Positions 1-10,687 of a DNA stretch of 64,000 nt are shown here, piece after piece. The DNA lies in NCBI GenBank assembly GCA_013215825.1, contig JABSQN010000001.1, forward strand, positions 62,001 to 126,000, written 5' to 3'. Source of the DNA: Piscirickettsiaceae bacterium (GTDB lineage Bacteria > Pseudomonadota > Gammaproteobacteria > Nitrosococcales > Methylophagaceae). The notes under the pieces were generated by a model. It was not told where the DNA came from. It saw nothing but the letters and a program-made list of their open reading frames with translations, and ran no database searches. The position numbers and the translations under genes are program-made. Each line of letters opens with the position of its first letter. The stretch's first letter is position 1.

Positions 1-629
1 AGTAAGGCATCCGCACTGCGATAGTGCGCTTTGAATTTTTCAATCACATTATTGCGCAGAGCCGTGATCATATCTTGCACAAATCGTTCAGAAGACAAAT
101 ACATTACATTGGCATTTGGATTGTCTTTTTTAATTTGATTGCCAACGGCCAGCATTAAATGCGTTTTGCCTAAACCTGTTCCGCCGTATAGGAATAGCGG
201 GTTATAACCGCTGGTTCCTGGTGACTCTGCGACATGCATGGATGCAGCTCGCGCAATTTGGTTTGATTTACCTTCGACAAAAGAATCAAAAGTAAATGCA
301 GGATTTATGGGCGTGCCTTCTGCGGGCTTTGTTATTCTTGCTTTAGATGCGCGAGCCAACACTGGCGCTTCTTTTATTTCAGTTTGATTAGTGCCGACCT
401 CGATACTTACAACGTTAACAGTACCTTGGCTTAGCGCATGAACCAGTTCAACGATTTTTGTTTCAAGTTGTTCTTGCACCCATGCTTGCACATAAGGATT
501 TGGCGCTAATAAACGAAGTGTGCTGTCCGATTGAATGGCTTGTAACGGGCGTAACCACGTGTTCAGCTGTTGTGCTGACAGATCACCTTCAAGATGGGCT
601 AAGCATTTTTCCCATAAGGGTGAAGACAC
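1..629 (-). CDS. dnaA: Chromosomal replication initiator protein DnaA (5' part, cut by window edge)
   Basis: Cytoplasmic AAA+ ATPase that binds DnaA boxes and opens the origin. About 209 N-terminal residues of roughly 450 are present. Domain I begins with SSPLWEKCLAHLEGDLS, followed by a variable linker and the start of the AAA+ domain. Walker A GGTGLGKTH lies at about residues 144-152, and the 'MYLSSERFV' strand follows. The start is a GTG at 629 rather than the overlapping ATG at 631, which is in another frame. An AAGGAG Shine-Dalgarno sits just upstream at 635-640. The ATP-hydrolysis and DNA-binding parts lie beyond the left edge. It is divergent from rpmH, the usual gammaproteobacterial order. 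Confidence 0.97.
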   Translation of the reverse strand, partial: MSSPLWEKCLAHLEGDLSAQQLNTWLRPLQAIQSDSTLRLLAPNPYVQAWVQEQLETKIVELVHALSQGTVNVVSIEVGTNQTEIKEAPVLARASKARITKPAEGTPINPAFTFDSFVEGKSNQIARAASMHVAESPGTSGYNPLFLYGGTGLGKTHLMLAVGNQIKKDNPNANVMYLSSERFVQDMITALRNNVIEKFKAHYRSADAL

Positions 630-719
630 ATGAACTCCTTTGTTATCAGTTAATTAGGCCCGTTTTTTGCTACTGGCCTACGGCAGGTTGTGGTATAGTA
701 TAACGTTCATAGCCTGCCA

Positions 720-763
720 GCTAAAGTTATCTTTATTGCTAAAAATTAGAAAGCTAAAGTTAT
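720..763. repeat. Pair of 11-bp direct repeats in the dnaA-rpmH intergenic region
   Basis: GCTAAAGTTAT occurs at 720-730 and again at 753-763, with starts 33 bp apart (three helical turns). The 259-bp intergenic region otherwise holds the rpmH promoter and the dnaA ribosome binding site. The spacing could suit a protein binding both copies on one DNA face, but no known site was recognised. No canonical TTATCCACA DnaA box is visible in this gap. Confidence 0.5.
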
Positions 764-786
764 TAGTGCGTTTTATGACATGACGT

Positions 787-816
787 TTGACTTGTGCTAG
801 TGAAAAACACTATAAT
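787..816 (+). promoter_or_regulatory. Sigma70-type promoter of rpmH
   Basis: TTGACT (787-792) and a perfect TATAAT (811-816) are separated by 18 bp, about 72 bp upstream of the rpmH start. This near-consensus promoter fits a highly expressed ribosomal protein gene and probably also drives rnpA, yidD, yidC and mnmE, which follow with very short gaps or overlaps. Confidence 0.75.
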
Positions 817-888
817 TCCAGCCCTTTTGCTCTTGATGGACTTGTTTTCGGGGCAAATACATAATTTAGTTTTAGTGGAGTTGGTAAA

Positions 889-1023
889 ATGAAAAGAACT
901 TTTCAACCGAGTAATATCAAACGTAAACGTACACACGGTTTCCGTGTTCGCATGGCAACAGTTGGTGGTCGTCGCATAGTTAATGCACGTCGCGCTAAAG
1001 GTCGCTCACGTTTAACAGCATAA
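889..1023 (+). CDS. rpmH: 50S ribosomal protein L34
   Basis: A 44-residue, very basic protein of the large ribosomal subunit. It begins [19 protein letters not shown] and ends with an Arg/Lys-rich tail ([18 protein letters not shown]), which is the full length for the family. A GTGGAG Shine-Dalgarno precedes the ATG. It lies divergently from dnaA and 27 bp upstream of rnpA, the conserved rpmH-rnpA-yidD-yidC-mnmE order. Confidence 0.98.
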   Translation: MKRTFQPSNIKRKRTHGFRVRMATVGGRRIVNARRAKGRSRLTA

Positions 1024-1050
1024 TCACTTCTATTAAAATAGGAGCATGAC

Positions 1051-1404
1051 TTGGTATCGTTTAGCCGAGACATGAGAATGAACAACCCGAGAGATTATTC
1101 TCGGGTATTTCGCCAAGCTAAGCATACTGGTGGTGGTGGTTTGACGATATTGTCAGTTGAAAACCAAGTTGGCCATCCGCGATTGGGCCTGGCGATAGCA
1201 AAAAAACATCTTAAACTGGCAACGCAGCGCAATCGTTTGAAGCGACTTGTTCGTGAATCATTTCGACACCATCAAGCGTCTTTTGCCAATATTGATATCG
1301 TGGTGTTATCACGACAAGATGTTAAACAGCGAGATATCTCAAAAATAAGAGCGGCATTGGCGAAACATTGGATAACGGTGGTAGCACAATGGGAAAAATC
1401 TTAA
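1051..1404 (+). CDS. rnpA: Ribonuclease P protein component
   Basis: Basic protein subunit of RNase P, which with the catalytic RNA trims the 5' leader of tRNA precursors. It is 117 aa with the family's N-terminal F-R-M/L pattern ([18 protein letters not shown]) and the RNA-binding RNR signature ([16 protein letters not shown]) at about residues 57-72. The start is a TTG at 1051, supported by GGAG at 1041-1044. The nearby ATG at 1046 is in the wrong frame. Its 3' end overlaps yidD by 16 bp, so the two are translationally linked. Confidence 0.95.
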   Translation: MVSFSRDMRMNNPRDYSRVFRQAKHTGGGGLTILSVENQVGHPRLGLAIAKKHLKLATQRNRLKRLVRESFRHHQASFANIDIVVLSRQDVKQRDISKIRAALAKHWITVVAQWEKS

Positions 1405-1625
1405 TCGGGCTCGTTCGAGCTTATCAGCTTTTAATTAGTCCACTATTCGGTGCAAGTTGCCGCTTCCAGCCTACTTGTTCTCACTATATGATAGATGCAA
1501 TCGAGCGTTTTGGTATTTTGAAAGGTATTTGGCTTGGCTTGCGAAGAATTTCACGTTGTCACCCTTGGCATGAGGGTGGTTTAGATCCTGTTCCTGAACT
1601 AAAGAAACATACACACAATGGATAA
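1389..1625 (+). CDS. yidD: Membrane protein insertion efficiency factor YidD
   Basis: Small (78 aa) inner-membrane-associated protein that helps YidC/Sec insertion of membrane proteins. The family core is clear: [19 protein letters not shown], then [13 protein letters not shown]. The ATG at 1389 is preferred to an in-frame TTG 21 bp upstream because homologues begin just before the 'LIGLVRAYQ' helix. It overlaps rnpA (upstream) and yidC (by 8 bp), so it is part of a tightly coupled operon. Confidence 0.93.
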   Translation: MGKILIGLVRAYQLLISPLFGASCRFQPTCSHYMIDAIERFGILKGIWLGLRRISRCHPWHEGGLDPVPELKKHTHNG

Positions 1626-3264
1626 TTTTAGAACATTCCTTATTTTTGGTCTTTTGATCGTGTCATTACTATTGTGGGAAGCATGGCAAAATGACTATGT
1701 TCGCCCGCAACAAGCTGCGCAAGCAACAGCGATTGTTTATGATGATTCCTTACCTGCGATTGATCCAGCGAAAAATGACTTGCCTGATATGCCAGTAGCA
1801 AGGTCATTGGACAGCCTACCAGAACTCTCACTGCAGAAATCCACCGTTTCAGCAAACAATATCCATGTGAAAACAGATGTGATGGACTTGCATATTGCGA
1901 CACAAGGTGGTGATATTCATGATTTGGCGTTACTAAAATACCCGGTAGATTCAAGTGCACCTGATATTTCCGTGCAGTTCTTAAATAACACAAATGAACA
2001 TTTCTTTATTGTTCAATCAGGATTGCGATCTGATAGTGAAGCGCCAACTCACTATGAGCAATATACGGCTGAAAACAATCAATATGAACTGGCGGATGGC
2101 CAAGACTCTTTGACAGTTCCATTGCATTGGCAATCAGCAAACGGTTTGAAAGTAACAAAAAACTACCACTTTAAACGTGATAGTTATGTGGTCGATATCG
2201 ATTATGTTATTGAAAATAATAGCGGTGAGCAATTTACCGCATATCCTTATGCACAATTTAATCGAAATCGTCCGCAAGAAGATTCAGGCTTCATTTATAC
2301 ATATACAGGTGCTGTATTTTCATCAAAAGGTAATGAATACGAGAAAGTCGACTTTGATGATTTAGATGATGCTACTTTTAGCCGAACAGCCAATGGCGGT
2401 TGGACAGCGATGTTGCAACATTATTTTGTGGCAGCGCTTATTCCGGGTGATTCTGAGCAAGAAATAGGGCTTTATGGTAAATCAATTAATGAGCGTACTT
2501 ATACTGCCGGTATAAAAATGCCGACATTAAGCGTAGCCAGTGGTGATTTTGCACAAGCAAATTATCAGATTTACTTAGGCCCTAAAGAATCTCATCGCTT
2601 AGAGAAAGTTGCTGAGAACCTTGATCTAACCGTTGATTACGGCAAGTTTACCATTATTTCTCAACCGTTATTTACGGTTATGGAGTGGATCCATAAAGTG
2701 ACAAATAACTGGGGTTGGTCCATTGTATTTTTGACCGTTCTAATTAAATTAGCATTTTACAAATTGTCAGCGGCAAGTTATCGCTCAATGGCGGCTATGC
2801 GTAAGCTAACACCGAAACTAGCCATCTTAAAAGAGCGTTTTGGTGATGATAAGCAACAGTTTAATCAAGAAATGATGAAGCTGTACAAGACAGAAAAAAT
2901 CAATCCATTAGGTGGCTGTTTACCCATATTGGTACAAATGCCGGTATTCCTTTCATTCTATTGGGTGTTGGTTGAAAGTATTGAATTACGCCAAGCGCCA
3001 TTTATGTGGTGGCTACAAGATTTAACAGCAATGGATCCTTATTTCATTTTGCCAGTGCTGTTTGGTTTAAGTATGTTTTTCCAACAGAAACTAAATCCTG
3101 CACCACAAGATCCTGCACAAGCCATGGTGATGAAAGCATTTCCAATTGTCTTTACCGTATTCTTTGCCTTCTTCCCATCTGGCCTAGTACTTTACTGGGT
3201 GGTGAATAATATTTTATCAATTGCACAACAATGGCATATTACTCGTAAGATGGGTGCACTTTAA
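1618..3264 (+). CDS. yidC: Membrane protein insertase YidC
   Basis: Inner-membrane insertase and chaperone acting alone or with SecYEG. It is 548 aa, the usual length for gammaproteobacterial YidC. It has an N-terminal membrane anchor ([17 protein letters not shown]), a large periplasmic beta domain at about residues 60-340, and a C-terminal five-helix insertase core from about residue 355 ([34 protein letters not shown]). The ATG overlaps the end of yidD, and mnmE follows after 6 bp. Confidence 0.97.
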   Translation: MDNFRTFLIFGLLIVSLLLWEAWQNDYVRPQQAAQATAIVYDDSLPAIDPAKNDLPDMPVARSLDSLPELSLQKSTVSANNIHVKTDVMDLHIATQGGDIHDLALLKYPVDSSAPDISVQFLNNTNEHFFIVQSGLRSDSEAPTHYEQYTAENNQYELADGQDSLTVPLHWQSANGLKVTKNYHFKRDSYVVDIDYVIENNSGEQFTAYPYAQFNRNRPQEDSGFIYTYTGAVFSSKGNEYEKVDFDDLDDATFSRTANGGWTAMLQHYFVAALIPGDSEQEIGLYGKSINERTYTAGIKMPTLSVASGDFAQANYQIYLGPKESHRLEKVAENLDLTVDYGKFTIISQPLFTVMEWIHKVTNNWGWSIVFLTVLIKLAFYKLSAASYRSMAAMRKLTPKLAILKERFGDDKQQFNQEMMKLYKTEKINPLGGCLPILVQMPVFLSFYWVLVESIELRQAPFMWWLQDLTAMDPYFILPVLFGLSMFFQQKLNPAPQDPAQAMVMKAFPIVFTVFFAFFPSGLVLYWVVNNILSIAQQWHITRKMGAL

Positions 3265-3270
3265 AGTCTG

Positions 3271-4611
3271 ATGGATACGATTGTTGCAATAGCCACGGCA
3301 CCAGGTCGTGGCGGAGTGGGAGTCGTTAGATTATCCGGTGATAAAAGCACCGTTATAGCCACCGCGATCTGTGGAAAACTGCCGCAAGCCCGTCATGCAC
3401 AATTTAGTCATTTTAAAGATGCTGATGGTGAAATCATCGATAGTGGTATTGCCCTGTTTTTTCCCAATCCGGCATCATTTACCGGTGAAGATGTCATTGA
3501 GCTACAAGGGCACGGTAGTCCATTAGTCTTAGATTTATTATGCCAACGTGCGATTAGTCTTGGTGCAAGGATGGCCAAACCAGGCGAATTCTCAGAACGT
3601 GCATTTCTCAATAATAAAATGGATCTGGCACAAGCTGAAGCGGTTGCCGATTTAATTGATAGCTCTACCGAACAAGCCGCTCGTAGTGCTATGCGATCAT
3701 TGCAAGGTGTCTTTTCTGATCGAATCAACAAACTGTTATTACAACTGACAGAGTTACGAAAATTTGTTGAAGCATCGATAGACTTTAGTGATGAGGAAAT
3801 TGATTTTTTAGCCGATGCGGCGGTAGATAAACAGTTACTAGTTTTATTAGAAACCGTTGATGCAATTACTAGCAGTGCGCAGCAAGGACGATTATTACGT
3901 GAAGGTATGAGCGTTGTACTCGCTGGGCAACCGAATGCGGGTAAATCAAGTTTACATAATCAATTAGCAGGTCACGATGCGGCAATTGTTACCGAAGTTG
4001 CTGGCACAACCCGAGATGTTCTTCGTGAACAAATTCATCTGGGTGGTTTGCCATTACGTATTTCTGATACGGCAGGCTTGCATGATTCAGATGATATTGT
4101 TGAGCAAGAAGGCATACGTCGTACCCAAAGTGAGCTCGCTCAAGCCGATCATATCCTATTGGTGATTGATGATAATCAGGGTATGACAGAAAGTGATACT
4201 CAAATTTGTTTAGCGTTGCCAACGCATATTCCATTAACGATTATTCATAATAAGATTGATCAAAGCGGGCATCAAGCCGTCATAGAAGAGAAAAATGGCG
4301 ATACGCATTTATATCTTTCTGCAAAAACAGGTGATGGTATGGTGTTATTGGAAAAACACCTTTGTGACTCGGTTGGCTATCATCCGCAAGATGAAGGTGT
4401 CTTCATTGCTCGTCGTCGGCATTTAGACGCGCTTGAACGAACGCATGAGGCTATTGAAGCAGGATATAACTGTTTGACGGGTATGGGCGCAGGAGAGTTG
4501 CTTGCAGAAGAGCTGAGACAGGCTCAACATGCTCTTGGTGAAATAACAGGCACATTCACCAATGAAGATCTTTTAGATCAGATTTTCTCGAGTTTCTGTA
4601 TCGGCAAGTGA
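3271..4611 (+). CDS. mnmE: tRNA uridine-5-carboxymethylaminomethyl(34) synthesis GTPase MnmE
   Basis: Potassium-dependent GTPase which, with MnmG, modifies the wobble uridine (cmnm5U34) of several tRNAs. At 446 aa it has an N-terminal folate-binding domain starting MDTIVAIATAPGRGGVGVVR and an inserted G domain with G1 GQPNAGKSS (about residue 219), G2 VAGTTRD, G3 DTAGLH and G4 HNKID. The C-terminal catalytic FCIGK is intact. It is the last gene of the rpmH operon, 6 bp after yidC, and an inverted repeat follows it. Confidence 0.97.
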   Translation: MDTIVAIATAPGRGGVGVVRLSGDKSTVIATAICGKLPQARHAQFSHFKDADGEIIDSGIALFFPNPASFTGEDVIELQGHGSPLVLDLLCQRAISLGARMAKPGEFSERAFLNNKMDLAQAEAVADLIDSSTEQAARSAMRSLQGVFSDRINKLLLQLTELRKFVEASIDFSDEEIDFLADAAVDKQLLVLLETVDAITSSAQQGRLLREGMSVVLAGQPNAGKSSLHNQLAGHDAAIVTEVAGTTRDVLREQIHLGGLPLRISDTAGLHDSDDIVEQEGIRRTQSELAQADHILLVIDDNQGMTESDTQICLALPTHIPLTIIHNKIDQSGHQAVIEEKNGDTHLYLSAKTGDGMVLLEKHLCDSVGYHPQDEGVFIARRRHLDALERTHEAIEAGYNCLTGMGAGELLAEELRQAQHALGEITGTFTNEDLLDQIFSSFCIGK

Positions 4612-4617
4612 TGCATT

Positions 4618-4643
4618 ATCTTCCCAACACATGCTGGGAAGAT
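4618..4643. terminator. Inverted repeat between convergent mnmE and erpA
   Basis: ATCTTCCCA (4618-4626) and TGGGAAGAT (4635-4643) form a perfect 9-bp stem with an 8-nt loop directly after the mnmE stop. The T-richness after it is modest on either strand. The position between convergent genes suggests a bidirectional terminator. Confidence 0.6.
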
Positions 4644-4659
4644 ATTTGATCGTCTAATT

Positions 4660-5001
4660 TTAAGGTGAAAACGAAGAGCCACAACCACAGGTTGTGGTCG
4701 CATTCGGATTGCGAATTACAAATTGTGAACCTTCGATGCCATCTGAGTAATCAATTTCAGCACCAACAAGATATTGGTAGCTCGTAGGATCAATCAATAA
4801 AGTAACACCACCATTTTCGACTTCAGTATCACCTTCTGACACTTCATCTTCAAAGGTGAAACCGTATTGAAAGCCTGAACATCCTCCACCGGTAATAAAT
4901 ACGCGTAGCTTTAAATTATCATCACCTTCTTCAATAATTAGATCACGAACTTTATCAGCTGCAGCATCAGTAAAATTAACAGGACTAGGTATTTCACTCA
5001 T
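4660..5001 (-). CDS. erpA: Iron-sulfur cluster insertion protein ErpA
   Basis: A-type carrier that delivers Fe-S clusters to apoproteins, including those of isoprenoid synthesis. At 113 aa it has the three family cysteines: one in [14 protein letters not shown] and two in the C-terminal TTCGCGSSF. The leading [19 protein letters not shown] matches ErpA better than IscA. It lies 62 bp downstream of the porin gene on the same strand and converges on mnmE. Confidence 0.93.
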   Translation of the reverse strand: MSEIPSPVNFTDAAADKVRDLIIEEGDDNLKLRVFITGGGCSGFQYGFTFEDEVSEGDTEVENGGVTLLIDPTSYQYLVGAEIDYSDGIEGSQFVIRNPNATTTCGCGSSFSP

Positions 5002-5063
5002 AATAGTGACTCCAAAAACAATTAATGTAGACCATTATCCAAGACTGAGTAATTTAGTCAAGA

Positions 5064-6416
5064 TTAGAAGTCAATTTGACTACGGAAATGTACAGCATCG
5101 AAATCATCATGCTGGCCATCAACATTTGCTAAGGTGTAGTTTGCCATAAAGCGGATAGTTGGTGTCGCATACCAGTTTACGCCAATTGTGGTGATGTCGC
5201 CTTTATCGCCAAAGCCATGATCGTCCAAGTCAATATCTGTGTAACGTAAGCCAATTTCCCATGCGCCATGACCACCTTGACCGACGACACTTTTCGGTTT
5301 TATGCGACCAAATGCACCGGATGACGCGCTGTATGGACGAGATTCGCCTGTTAAGAAGTAGCTACCGTAGACATACCATGAGTTTAGGCTTTGATCTTTG
5401 ATGCCACTTGCACTGTTATAGTTGCGGTAAAAGTATTCAGCTTGGACTGAGAATGGACCGGATGTTATTGCGGTTTCTACACCAAAGGTGTTGTAGTCTT
5501 TAAATATATCTTCATGTGATTTGAAAATTGCCTTTGCCGTATGCACTTCAGGTCTCAGTGCTATTTGTTTTGCAGAGCCACCTGAAGCTTCCAGTTCTTG
5601 ATGATGGGCTGCTACCCCAAAATGAAGCACTTTATTTTTTCTGAGAAGCGGTGCAAATGTGGCACGTAGACCATAACCATAGTCTTCATCTTGACCATCA
5701 TTTTCATTATCAATGCCTTCTAAATGCACCATCGCCTTTAATGACCAATTTGAACCGTGACTAAGTGCACTTAAACCATTTTTACGATTGATTGTGAAGG
5801 CTTCTGTTGCTGCACTACGTTCAATAAACGTAATGTATTTAGAGCTAGTAAAGGTATTTAAACTAAAGGGTACATTATGATGGCCTAAAGTGAATGATAC
5901 TGGTTTCCAGCCATTATATTTGATATATGCATCTTTAATTGTGGTGCCATTACCGGCAAAGTCGACATTTAATTTGTATGCAAAATCGTTAGATACCGAA
6001 CCTGCTACAAATAAACGAGCCCGACGGAATTCAGAGGCGTTCCCTGTATTGCCTAAATCATTGTCATCCATAAAGGCATAATCGGCCATAATACGGCCGC
6101 CAATTTTGATACTAGCCGAGTTGTCGGCGGATTTTATTTTTAAGTGGCCACCTTTCAAGCTGACACTGGCTGATTTTTTGTTGTTAATAGCGACTTTTTC
6201 TTCAACAGCACTTAATTTCTCGGATAAAATATCAAATTTTTGTTGATCAATTTTTGCTGCATTAATGAGTAATTGATAATTTTCTTCAGTGATGTCGCCG
6301 TTGTTATACAGCACTTTAAATAACGTCATCATGGCTTCATTATTAGCGTGAGCAGGGATTGCTATAGCCGCAAATAAAAGGCCGCAGATTAGTAGGGATG
6401 ATACTTTTAGTTTCAT
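5064..6416 (-). CDS. Phosphate-selective porin family (OprO/OprP-like) outer membrane protein
   Basis: A 450-aa outer membrane beta-barrel. A signal peptide (MKLKVSSLLICGLLFAA...PAHA) is followed by an N-terminal helical segment with coiled-coil character (about residues 45-75, LSEKLSAVEEKVAI). The porin O/P barrel begins SIKIGGRIMADYAF and contains FRRARLFVAGSVSNDFAYK. It ends with a terminal Phe (RSQIDF), as expected for BAM-dependent insertion. The substrate is not certain: family members carry phosphate or polyphosphate, but no Pho box was found upstream. Confidence 0.85.
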   Translation of the reverse strand: MKLKVSSLLICGLLFAAIAIPAHANNEAMMTLFKVLYNNGDITEENYQLLINAAKIDQQKFDILSEKLSAVEEKVAINNKKSASVSLKGGHLKIKSADNSASIKIGGRIMADYAFMDDNDLGNTGNASEFRRARLFVAGSVSNDFAYKLNVDFAGNGTTIKDAYIKYNGWKPVSFTLGHHNVPFSLNTFTSSKYITFIERSAATEAFTINRKNGLSALSHGSNWSLKAMVHLEGIDNENDGQDEDYGYGLRATFAPLLRKNKVLHFGVAAHHQELEASGGSAKQIALRPEVHTAKAIFKSHEDIFKDYNTFGVETAITSGPFSVQAEYFYRNYNSASGIKDQSLNSWYVYGSYFLTGESRPYSASSGAFGRIKPKSVVGQGGHGAWEIGLRYTDIDLDDHGFGDKGDITTIGVNWYATPTIRFMANYTLANVDGQHDDFDAVHFRSQIDF

Positions 6417-6750
6417 TAGAACTGTCCTTAAGATATATCCAATCTATTTTTAAATGTAGGGTGTAATATTTTTGTAGCCATTATTACATCTATAAATTTG
6501 TTAGATATTGTACGTGATTGAGATAGTTTTTTTGCAAAAACAAGCCTTTAAATTAGTTGGAGTACAAACTGTTCTTTTATCTACCGCTTATATAGTGTAA
6601 CTAGTCGTTGCATGTTTAATCATATTAGTACCCATTTCGCTTTATTATCTACTCTCTGCTATAATTATTAGCTCAAATTATAGTTATAAATAACACTATT
6701 TTTAATGATGGAAATCACTAAAAGTGGTTGCGCCACCTTATAGGGAGCCT
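6417..6750. promoter_or_regulatory. AT-rich divergent intergenic region (porin / redoxin)
   Basis: 334 bp without a gene between two divergent transcription units, so it should hold both promoters. TATAAT at 6660-6665 is a possible -10 for the plus-strand gene, but its -35 (TTCGCT at 6636-6641) is weak. AAGGAC at 6424-6429, read on the minus strand, is the porin Shine-Dalgarno. No recognisable operator, riboswitch or Pho box was seen. Confidence 0.35.
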
Positions 6751-7308
6751 ATGGTTAGTTTAGAAACACCAGTATGTGATTTTGACTTGCCGGCAATTGA
6801 TTTTTCGTTGCCTGGCACAGATGGCAAGATCTGGACGCTTGAAGATTGTCGTGGTGAAAATGGCTTATTAGTCATGTTTATTTGCAATCATTGTCCTTAT
6901 GTAAAAGCGATCCTTGATCGCCTTGTTCGTGATACCAACGAATTAAAACAAATAGGTATTAATACCGTCGCAATCATGTCTAATGATGTTGCCGACTATG
7001 AAGAAGACTCCTTTGAGAATATGACGATTATTGCTCAAGACAATGGTTTTTCTTTTCCGTATTTATATGATGAAACACAAAAAACTGCCCAAGCCTATGG
7101 CGCAGTGTGTACCCCCGATTTCTTTGGATATAACAAAGACCTTCAATTGCAGTATCGTGGTCGCTTAGATGCAAGTCGAAAAGAATCGGCGGCTAGCGAT
7201 GCCCGACGAGATTTATTTGAGGCGATGAAAATCGTTACTGAAACAGGCAAGGGGCCGCAACAACAAATACCAAGTATGGGTTGCTCAATTAAATGGCGCT
7301 CAGCTTAA
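6751..7308 (+). CDS. Thioredoxin/peroxiredoxin-family redoxin
   Basis: A 185-aa AhpC/TSA-fold protein with the redox motif CNHCPYVKA after an MFI strand. The 'CTPDFFGYN' segment and the RGRLDASRKESAA region are typical of the small 'thioredoxin family protein' group found in many proteobacteria. It has no signal peptide and is probably cytoplasmic. The ATG at 6751, next to AGGGAG at 6742-6747, is preferred to an in-frame GTG at 6724, since homologues begin MVSLETPVCDF. The reductant and peroxide substrate are unknown. A terminator follows it, so it is likely monocistronic. Confidence 0.8.
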   Translation: MVSLETPVCDFDLPAIDFSLPGTDGKIWTLEDCRGENGLLVMFICNHCPYVKAILDRLVRDTNELKQIGINTVAIMSNDVADYEEDSFENMTIIAQDNGFSFPYLYDETQKTAQAYGAVCTPDFFGYNKDLQLQYRGRLDASRKESAASDARRDLFEAMKIVTETGKGPQQQIPSMGCSIKWRSA

Positions 7309-7320
7309 CGTAAAATAAGT

Positions 7321-7359
7321 GCATCATCCAAAGATTCCTACTTTGTTTGGTGCTTTTTT
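7321..7359 (+). terminator. Rho-independent terminator after the redoxin gene
   Basis: GCATCATCCAAAG (7321-7333) pairs imperfectly with CTTTGTTTGGTGC (7341-7353), and T6 follows at 7354-7359. It separates the redoxin transcript from tkt. Confidence 0.65.
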
Positions 7360-7382
7360 GATTTTTTAACAGGAGAATGTAA

Positions 7383-9368
7383 ATGGCTACACGCAGACAT
7401 TTAGCAAATGCTATCCGCGCTTTAACTATGGATGCAGTTCAAAAAGCAAAATCTGGGCACCCTGGTGCACCAATGGGAATGGCGGATATCGCTGAAGTAT
7501 TGTGGAATGACCACATGAACCACAACCCAACAAACCCACAATGGGCTGATCGCGATCGTTTCGTATTATCGAATGGTCATGGTTCTATGTTGATTTATTC
7601 ATTGTTACATTTATCAGGTTACGAGTTGCCAATGTCTTCATTGTCTTCTTTCCGTCAGCTCCACTCGCAATGTGCGGGTCACCCTGAATACGGTTATGCT
7701 CCTGGTATTGAAACAACGACTGGTCCTTTAGGTCAAGGTATCACCAACGGTGTTGGTTTTGCGATGGCTGAAAAGTTAATGGCTGATCAATTCAACAAAC
7801 CTGGCCATGACATTGTTAACCACAACACATATGTGTTCTTGGGCGACGGTTGTTTGATGGAAGGTATCTCTCATGAAGCATGTGCACTTGCTGGCACATG
7901 GGGTCTTGGTAACTTGATCGCATTCTGGGATGACAACAATATCTCTATCGATGGCGAAATCGAAGGCTGGTACACAGATGACACTGTTAAGCGTTTTGAA
8001 GCTTACGGCTGGCATGTTGTATCTGTTGATGGTCACGATGCTGATGCAATCAACAAAGCAATCGAAGAAGCGAAAGCAGTTAAAGACAAGCCTTCAATGA
8101 TCTGTTGTAAAACAATCATTGGTTTTGGTTCACCAAACAAATCTGGTACACATGACTGTCATGGTGCTGCATTAGGTGATGAAGAAATTGCATTAGTTCG
8201 TAAAGAATTAAACTGGGATGCTGCACCGTTTGAAATTCCTGCTGACGTTTATGAAGGTTGGGATGCTAAAGCTTCTGGCGCTTCTAAAGAAGCTGCTTGG
8301 GATGCTAAATTCGAAGCTTATGCTAAAGAATTCCCAGAGTTAGCTGCTGAATTCACACGCCGCATGGCTGGTGATTTACCTGCAAACTGGAAAGAAGCAA
8401 CGGATGCATTTATTGCTGAAACGAACGAAGCAGGCGCTACATTAGCTTCTCGTCAAGCATCACAAAAAACAATCGCTGCTTACGCACCGTTATTACCTGA
8501 ATTCTTAGGCGGCTCTGCTGACTTAACAGGTTCTAACTTAACTAGCTGTGATAGCTTCAAACACGTATCGGGCAAAGAGCCTGGTAACTACATCTCTTAC
8601 GGTGTACGTGAGTTTGGTATGTATGCAATCATGAACGGTATGTCTTTACACGGTGGTTTAATCCCATTCGGTGGCACATTCCACATGTTCTCTGATTACG
8701 CGAAAAGTGCATTCCGTATGGCTGCATTGATGAAAGTTCGTTCTATCGCTGTTCTTACCCATGACTCTATCGGTCAAGGTGAAGATGGTCCAACTCATCA
8801 ACCAATCGAAAACACATCTGCAATGCGTTTGATCCCTAATATGGATGTATGGCGCCCTTCAGATGCAACTGAAGTTGCTGTTGCATGGACATGTGCTGTT
8901 GAACGTAAAGATGGTCCTTCAAGCTTAATTTTAAGCCGTCAAGGTATCGCTGGTCGCACACATGATACTGCTGATTTTGATGGTATGCGTAAAGGTGCTT
9001 ATGTCTTAGTAGAAGCTAAAGGCAATGCTGATGTAATCATTATCGCTACAGGTTCTGAAGTTGATTTAGCGGTTCAGGCTGTTGACGTATTAGCTACTGA
9101 TGGAATCAGTGCTCGCGTTGTTTCTATGCCATCTACTAACGTGTTTGATCGTCAAGACCAAGCATATAAAGATAGCGTTTTAACACCTGGTGTTAAACGT
9201 GTTGCAGTCGAAGCGGGTGTCACTGACTTTTGGCGCAAATATGTTGGCCTAGAAGGCGGCGTTGTTGGTATCGATACATTTGGTGAGTCTGCACCAGGTG
9301 GTGTATTGATGGAACACTTCGGCTTCACAGTTGAAAATGTTGTTAAAGTAGTTAAAGAAACAGTTTAA
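7383..9368 (+). CDS. tkt: Transketolase
   Basis: Thiamine-diphosphate enzyme moving two-carbon units between sugar phosphates. In an RuMP-cycle methylotroph it is central to regenerating ribulose 5-phosphate for formaldehyde fixation. It is 661 aa and full length. It has [19 protein letters not shown] at the start, the ThDP/Mg motif [13 protein letters not shown] (about residues 155-167), the catalytic [15 protein letters not shown] segment and the C-terminal domain. An AGGAG Shine-Dalgarno precedes the ATG. The codon choice is strongly biased (GGT, CGT, GCT), pointing to very high expression. It heads the tkt-gap-pgk-pyk-fba block. Confidence 0.98.
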   Translation: MATRRHLANAIRALTMDAVQKAKSGHPGAPMGMADIAEVLWNDHMNHNPTNPQWADRDRFVLSNGHGSMLIYSLLHLSGYELPMSSLSSFRQLHSQCAGHPEYGYAPGIETTTGPLGQGITNGVGFAMAEKLMADQFNKPGHDIVNHNTYVFLGDGCLMEGISHEACALAGTWGLGNLIAFWDDNNISIDGEIEGWYTDDTVKRFEAYGWHVVSVDGHDADAINKAIEEAKAVKDKPSMICCKTIIGFGSPNKSGTHDCHGAALGDEEIALVRKELNWDAAPFEIPADVYEGWDAKASGASKEAAWDAKFEAYAKEFPELAAEFTRRMAGDLPANWKEATDAFIAETNEAGATLASRQASQKTIAAYAPLLPEFLGGSADLTGSNLTSCDSFKHVSGKEPGNYISYGVREFGMYAIMNGMSLHGGLIPFGGTFHMFSDYAKSAFRMAALMKVRSIAVLTHDSIGQGEDGPTHQPIENTSAMRLIPNMDVWRPSDATEVAVAWTCAVERKDGPSSLILSRQGIAGRTHDTADFDGMRKGAYVLVEAKGNADVIIIATGSEVDLAVQAVDVLATDGISARVVSMPSTNVFDRQDQAYKDSVLTPGVKRVAVEAGVTDFWRKYVGLEGGVVGIDTFGESAPGGVLMEHFGFTVENVVKVVKETV

Positions 9369-9405
9369 GTTTTTTTACATGCTTTAAATAGCACAGTAAA
9401 TATGG

Positions 9406-9433
9406 TGGTCAGTGGGTATTAGCTCGCTGACCA
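9406..9433 (+). terminator. Weak hairpin after tkt
   Basis: TGGTCAG (9406-9412) and CTGACCA (9427-9433) form a 7-bp stem with a 14-nt loop, followed by ATTATTACTT. It may act as a weak or processed terminator between tkt and gap. Confidence 0.4.
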
Positions 9434-9486
9434 TTATTACTTGCTAAGCATCATACTTATACCTTTAAAAACTACGGTTTTTGTTT

Positions 9487-9566
9487 GTCATCCTCGCGTA
9501 TGTGAGGAGTCATGGGTTGCTTCAAGGAGCCACTATCGTTGAATTCCCATTTTTCATGAGAATGAC
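9487..9566. repeat. Degenerate REP/MITE-like intergenic element
   Basis: GTCATCCTCGCG at 9487-9498 is mirrored by CATGAGAATGAC at 9555-9566 (9 of 12 positions pair as terminal inverted repeats). Inside, TGAGGAGTCATGGG and GAATTCCCAT resemble the widespread proteobacterial element that begins CGTCATTCCCGCG. It lies in the tkt-gap gap and has no coding capacity. A single degenerate copy makes the assignment tentative. Confidence 0.4.
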
Positions 9567-9585
9567 GAAAAGAATAAGATCTTAG

Positions 9586-10626
<1,041 letters not shown>

Positions 10627-10655
10627 TTGCAAGGTGCAATATAAATAAATATGAA

Positions 10656-10686
10656 AAGGCTTCCTCTTCTTGGGGAGGCCTTTTTT
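10656..10686 (+). terminator. Rho-independent terminator after gap
   Basis: AAGGCTTCC (10656-10664) pairs with GGAGGCCTT (ending in the T tract), and T6 follows at 10681-10686. A strong candidate directly downstream of gap. Confidence 0.8.
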
Positions 10687-10687
10687 G

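Noticed and set aside
630-888. Chromosomal origin (oriC) between dnaA and rpmH
   Set aside because: No TTATCCACA-type box cluster and no clear AT-rich unwinding repeats; only two unrelated 11-bp repeats are seen. The origin may lie on the other side of dnaA, outside the window.
903-1085. Open frame on the minus strand across rpmH
   Set aside because: A shadow of the rpmH and rnpA coding sequence with no ribosome site and no recognisable protein.
1368-1388. Upstream TTG start for yidD
   Set aside because: It adds seven residues absent from the family pattern and lies deep in rnpA; the ATG at 1389 fits better.
6417-6723. Pho box controlling the phosphate-type porin
   Set aside because: No pair of CTGTCAT-like repeats at the right spacing on either strand.
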